Below are positions 61,407 to 64,000 of a DNA stretch of 64,000 nucleotides, one piece after another. The translations under genes and the position numbers were made by a program. The notes below the pieces were generated by a model. That model worked only from the letters and a program-made list of their open reading frames with translations. It had not been told where the DNA came from and searched no databases. The stretch is from contig NZ_JAGFMD010000004.1 of NCBI RefSeq assembly GCF_017592825.1, positions 1 to 64,000 on the forward strand. Direction: 5' to 3'. Every line of letters begins with the position of its first letter. Within the stretch, counting starts at the first letter, position 1. The stretch is from Roseivirga sp. E12. GTDB lineage: Bacteria; Bacteroidota; Bacteroidia; Cytophagales; Cyclobacteriaceae.

Positions 61407-61414
61407 CAAAGTTA
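61407..61414 (-). promoter_or_regulatory. -7 element TAACTTTG for the OmpA/PD40 gene
   Basis: Perfect TAnnTTTG on the minus strand, predicting a leader of about 29 nt. No TTG at standard distance. Confidence 0.4.
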
Positions 61415-61460
61415 TCCGTTTTACGGAACTATGAAAAAGGAGTTCATGACAAGAAAACGA

Positions 61461-61477
61461 TTGGCATAGCGCTTGCA
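61461..61477 (+). promoter_or_regulatory. sigma-54-like -24/-12 element before lon
   Basis: TTGGCATAGCGCTTGCA matches YTGGCACGrNNNTTGCW at 11 of 13 defined positions, with correct 12-bp GG-to-GC spacing. The predicted start would be near 61488, 42 nt before the lon ATG. No TAnnTTTG element is seen here. Confidence 0.45.
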
Positions 61478-61499
61478 ATATGGGGTAGACTTAATTTTT

Positions 61500-61524
61500 C
61501 TGACATCGTGTGTCAGATTGACAC
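61500..61524 (+). promoter_or_regulatory. alternating TGACA/TGTCA half-sites in the lon leader
   Basis: CTGACA (61500-61505), TGTCAG (61511-61516) and TGACA (61519-61523) alternate, giving two overlapping inverted repeats with 5- and 3-nt spacers. They sit just before the start codon and could be an operator or a leader hairpin. Confidence 0.35.
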
Positions 61525-61530
61525 CCCATT

Positions 61531-63996
61531 ATGAAGATTGATAAGAACACAATAGGATCGATTTTGGCCGCTGAGCTAAGCGAAGAGGAGAGTGGAGAGT
61601 TCATTCAGATGATCGCTCCAGATGAAGACGACAGTACTCAGTTAGCAGATCTGCCTGAAGAACTACCCATATTGGCAGTTCGAAATACGGTATTATTCCC
61701 AGGTGTTTTGATTCCAATTACCGTTGGAAGACAGAAGTCTATAAAAGTCGTAAAGCAAGCCTATAAGGGCGACAAGACCATCGGGGTGCTCACCCAAGAA
61801 AACCCTCAAGTAGACGACCCTACTTCGGATGACCTTTTCAAAGTCGGAACGGTTGCGAAGATTGTAAAGATGCTCGTCCTGCCTGATGGCAATACAACAA
61901 TAATCGTACAGGGGAAACAGCGCTTTGAGGTGACGGAATTTACAACCACAACTCCCTACCTAAAGGCTAAGGTCAAATACCTTGAAGAGAACTTTCCGAA
62001 GCGTCTGTCAAAAGAAGTAAAGGCTATTATTCAGTCAATTCGCGATACTGCAAATCGCATCATGACATTGAACCCTGAAATTCCTAAAGAAGCTCAGGTG
62101 GCACTTGAGAACATCGAAAAACCAAGTTTCTTGGTTCATTTCTTGTCATCTAACATCAATGCGGAACTAAAAGAAAAGCAAGAATTGCTTGAAATCAATG
62201 ACGGTGTTGAGCGCGCAACCAGCCTTCTGCAACACTTGATGAAAGAAGTGCAAATGCTCGAATTGAAGCATGAGATTCAGAACAAGGTTCATTCTGATAT
62301 CGATCAGCAGCAGCGTGATTATTTCCTTCGTCAACAAATGAAAGTGCTCCAAACCGAACTGGGTGATGGCGGCCCTGAGCAGGAAGTTGAAGCATTAAGA
62401 AGAAAAGCAAAAGACAAGAATTGGCCAGAAAAAGTAGCCAAGCATTTCGATAAGGAATTAGACAAAATCCTTCGCATGAATCAAATGGCTGCAGAGTATC
62501 CCGTGGCAATGAATTATGCAGAGCTTATGGTCGATTTACCATGGGGCGAATATTCTGAAGACAACTTAGACCTTAAGAGAGCGAAGAAGATATTGGAGGA
62601 CGATCACTATGGCCTAGAAAAAGTTAAGGATCGGATTTTAGAATACTTGGCGGTACTAAAACTTAAGAATGATCTGAAGGGACCCATCCTCTGTCTTTAT
62701 GGACCTCCGGGTGTTGGTAAAACCTCTCTGGGGCGTTCGATCGCCAAAGCCCTTGATCGCCAGTATGTCAGAATGTCACTTGGTGGTGTTCATGACGAGG
62801 CCGAGATTCGAGGTCACAGGAAAACCTATATCGGGGCGATGCCGGGTAAGGTCATTCAAAATATTAAGAAGTCGAATTCTTCGAATCCTGTTTTTGTGTT
62901 AGATGAAATCGATAAAGTGAACTCAAACTTTAGAGGGGACCCATCTTCCGCTTTGTTGGAGGTCTTAGATCCTGAGCAGAACCATGAGTTTACAGATAAC
63001 TACCTTGAGGTGGGCTATGATCTGTCAAAAGTACTTTTCATAGCTACTGCAAACTCTTTAGATACCATTCAGCCTGCGCTTAGAGATAGAATGGAGATCA
63101 TTGAAGTTTCAGGCTATACTATTGAAGAAAAGATCGAAATAGCCAAGAGGCACCTAATCCCTAAACAAAAGGCTGAGCATGGCTTAAAACCAAGAGATGT
63201 CTCTTTTGACAAGAAAGCTATTCAATTTATAGTGGAGGGATACACGCGTGAATCTGGAGTGAGAAGTCTCGAAAGAGTTGTCGGTTCAGTGATTAGAAGC
63301 GTAGCGAAGTCAATCGCACTTGAAGAGGAGTTCCCTAAAAAGATTACAACCGAATTCATCGAAAAAGTATTGGGTGGTCAAAGGTTCGATAAAGAGATTT
63401 ATAACGACAATAAGTACGCTGGCGTGGTTACAGGTTTGGCTTGGACGGCTGTCGGTGGAGAAATTCTTTTTATTGAGTCGAGCTTAAGTAGAGGTAAAGG
63501 CAAGCTTACACTTTCGGGTCAACTGGGAGATGTGATGAAAGAATCGGCAATGGCCGCTATTTCTTACCTCAAGTCTAATTCGGATGTCTATGGCATTAAT
63601 TATAAGGCTTTTGATAAGTATGATCTGCACATGCACGTTCCTGCTGGGGCAGTACCAAAAGATGGCCCTTCAGCAGGTATAACTATGCTAACCGCTTTGG
63701 CTTCGCTTTTTACACAAAGGAAGGTAAAGAATAAACTAGCCATGACTGGTGAGATTACCTTAAAAGGAAATGTGCTGCCGGTGGGTGGCATTAAGGAAAA
63801 AATCTTGGCGGCTAGAAGAGCAGGTATCAAGGAAATTATTCTCAGTAAGAGAAACGAAAAAGATATCAACGAAATCGATCAGCAGTACACGAAAGGATTG
63901 AGTTTTCATTTTGTAGAGAAGGCCAATGAAGTCTTGGATATTGCGCTGACCAATCAAAAAGTAGATAATCCGATCAAATTTGTAGTTGAGGACTAA
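61531..63996 (+). CDS. lon: ATP-dependent protease Lon
   Basis: Cytosolic AAA+ serine protease for damaged and regulatory proteins. The N-terminal LON domain (about 45-250) is followed by the coiled-coil segment and the AAA+ module: Walker A GPPGVGKTS (about 391-399), Walker B PVFVLDEIDKV. The protease domain has Ser714 in PKDGPSAGITM and Lys755 in VGGIKEKILAARRAG, the catalytic dyad. The 821 aa chain is complete, with the stop codon just inside the window. The sigma-54-like site and TGACA repeats upstream suggest unusual control. Confidence 0.97.
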   Translation: MKIDKNTIGSILAAELSEEESGEFIQMIAPDEDDSTQLADLPEELPILAVRNTVLFPGVLIPITVGRQKSIKVVKQAYKGDKTIGVLTQENPQVDDPTSDDLFKVGTVAKIVKMLVLPDGNTTIIVQGKQRFEVTEFTTTTPYLKAKVKYLEENFPKRLSKEVKAIIQSIRDTANRIMTLNPEIPKEAQVALENIEKPSFLVHFLSSNINAELKEKQELLEINDGVERATSLLQHLMKEVQMLELKHEIQNKVHSDIDQQQRDYFLRQQMKVLQTELGDGGPEQEVEALRRKAKDKNWPEKVAKHFDKELDKILRMNQMAAEYPVAMNYAELMVDLPWGEYSEDNLDLKRAKKILEDDHYGLEKVKDRILEYLAVLKLKNDLKGPILCLYGPPGVGKTSLGRSIAKALDRQYVRMSLGGVHDEAEIRGHRKTYIGAMPGKVIQNIKKSNSSNPVFVLDEIDKVNSNFRGDPSSALLEVLDPEQNHEFTDNYLEVGYDLSKVLFIATANSLDTIQPALRDRMEIIEVSGYTIEEKIEIAKRHLIPKQKAEHGLKPRDVSFDKKAIQFIVEGYTRESGVRSLERVVGSVIRSVAKSIALEEEFPKKITTEFIEKVLGGQRFDKEIYNDNKYAGVVTGLAWTAVGGEILFIESSLSRGKGKLTLSGQLGDVMKESAMAAISYLKSNSDVYGINYKAFDKYDLHMHVPAGAVPKDGPSAGITMLTALASLFTQRKVKNKLAMTGEITLKGNVLPVGGIKEKILAARRAGIKEIILSKRNEKDINEIDQQYTKGLSFHFVEKANEVLDIALTNQKVDNPIKFVVED

Positions 63997-64000
63997 AATT

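Noticed and set aside
62195-62509. Antisense open frame inside lon
   Set aside because: A shadow of the Lon coding sequence with no start signal or protein pattern of its own.
1-64000. tRNA, rRNA, CRISPR arrays or insertion sequences
   Set aside because: No cloverleaf with a GTTCGAATC-like arm, no rRNA conserved words, no regularly spaced repeats and no transposase gene were found.

Overview
The window reads as a contiguous chromosomal segment of a Bacteroidota bacterium, most likely a marine or environmental member of the Cytophagales. The evidence is the gene families (TonB-dependent receptor with DUF4249 lipoproteins, PafA-type phosphatase, DUF4407, DUF2807, 6-bladed beta-propeller, OmpA/PD40 protein, pirin), the near absence of Shine-Dalgarno sequences, and repeated matches to the Bacteroidota promoter TTG-N19-21-TAnnTTTG. 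No tRNA, rRNA, insertion sequence, prophage or CRISPR array was seen. 59 protein genes are supported, and they cover most of the sequence.

Layout. 0.1-4.4 kb (minus): PafA-like alkaline phosphatase behind a large WG-repeat protein. 4.6-9.6 kb (plus): TonB-dependent receptor, two tandem DUF4249 lipoproteins and a small HTH protein. 9.7-11.2 kb: DUF4920 lipoprotein, a structured intergenic segment and a pentapeptide-repeat protein. 11.3-13.8 kb (minus): overlapping SDR, epimerase and CPBP protease-like genes. 13.9-19.8 kb: small envelope proteins, an ArsR regulator, a YjjG-type phosphatase, PruA, DUF1569 and a PaaI-type thioesterase. 19.9-24.1 kb (minus): DUF4407 protein, M28 peptidase, a DUF3299-like exported protein and signal peptidase I. 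24.3-27.1 kb (plus): a LolD-like ATPase, a permease with a His/Glu-rich loop, a second DUF3299-like protein and a helical lipoprotein; this set resembles part of the Zrg zinc-uptake system. 27.1-31.7 kb (minus): cytochrome c, SCO, HemJ-like protein, MOSC protein, a lipoprotein, a TIGR04282 glycosyltransferase and a rhodanese. 31.8-41.8 kb: MeaB, DUF2807 protein, an FAD oxidoreductase paired with a membrane Fe-S protein, DinB, a DUF547/beta-barrel fusion and a pirin. 42.0-45.5 kb: three translationally coupled glycosyltransferases. 45.5-50.3 kb (minus): GNAT-like protein, Nudix hydrolase and a one-chain methylmalonyl-CoA mutase. 50.3-52 kb: DnaA boxes and dnaA. 52-64 kb: a small secreted protein, AraC regulator, HtrA protease, dxr-rseP, a propeller lipoprotein, an OmpA/PD40 protein and lon.

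How the genes fit together. Envelope work dominates: secretion (LepB), periplasmic quality control (HtrA, RseP), lipid-linked glycan synthesis, a receptor/lipoprotein import set and a probable metal ABC transporter. Copper and heme assembly genes (SCO, HemJ-like, cytochrome c) sit together. The mutase and its GTPase chaperone MeaB are about 15 kb apart and imply B12-dependent propionate/succinate metabolism.

The observations most worth a second look are the Zrg-like operon without a ZrgA-type gene, a DUF3299-like paralogue whose signal peptide requires a CTG start, the MutA-MutB fusion, the DUF547/barrel fusion, the RNA-like hairpin cluster at 10.3 kb, a sigma-54-like site before lon, and frequent TTG starts.
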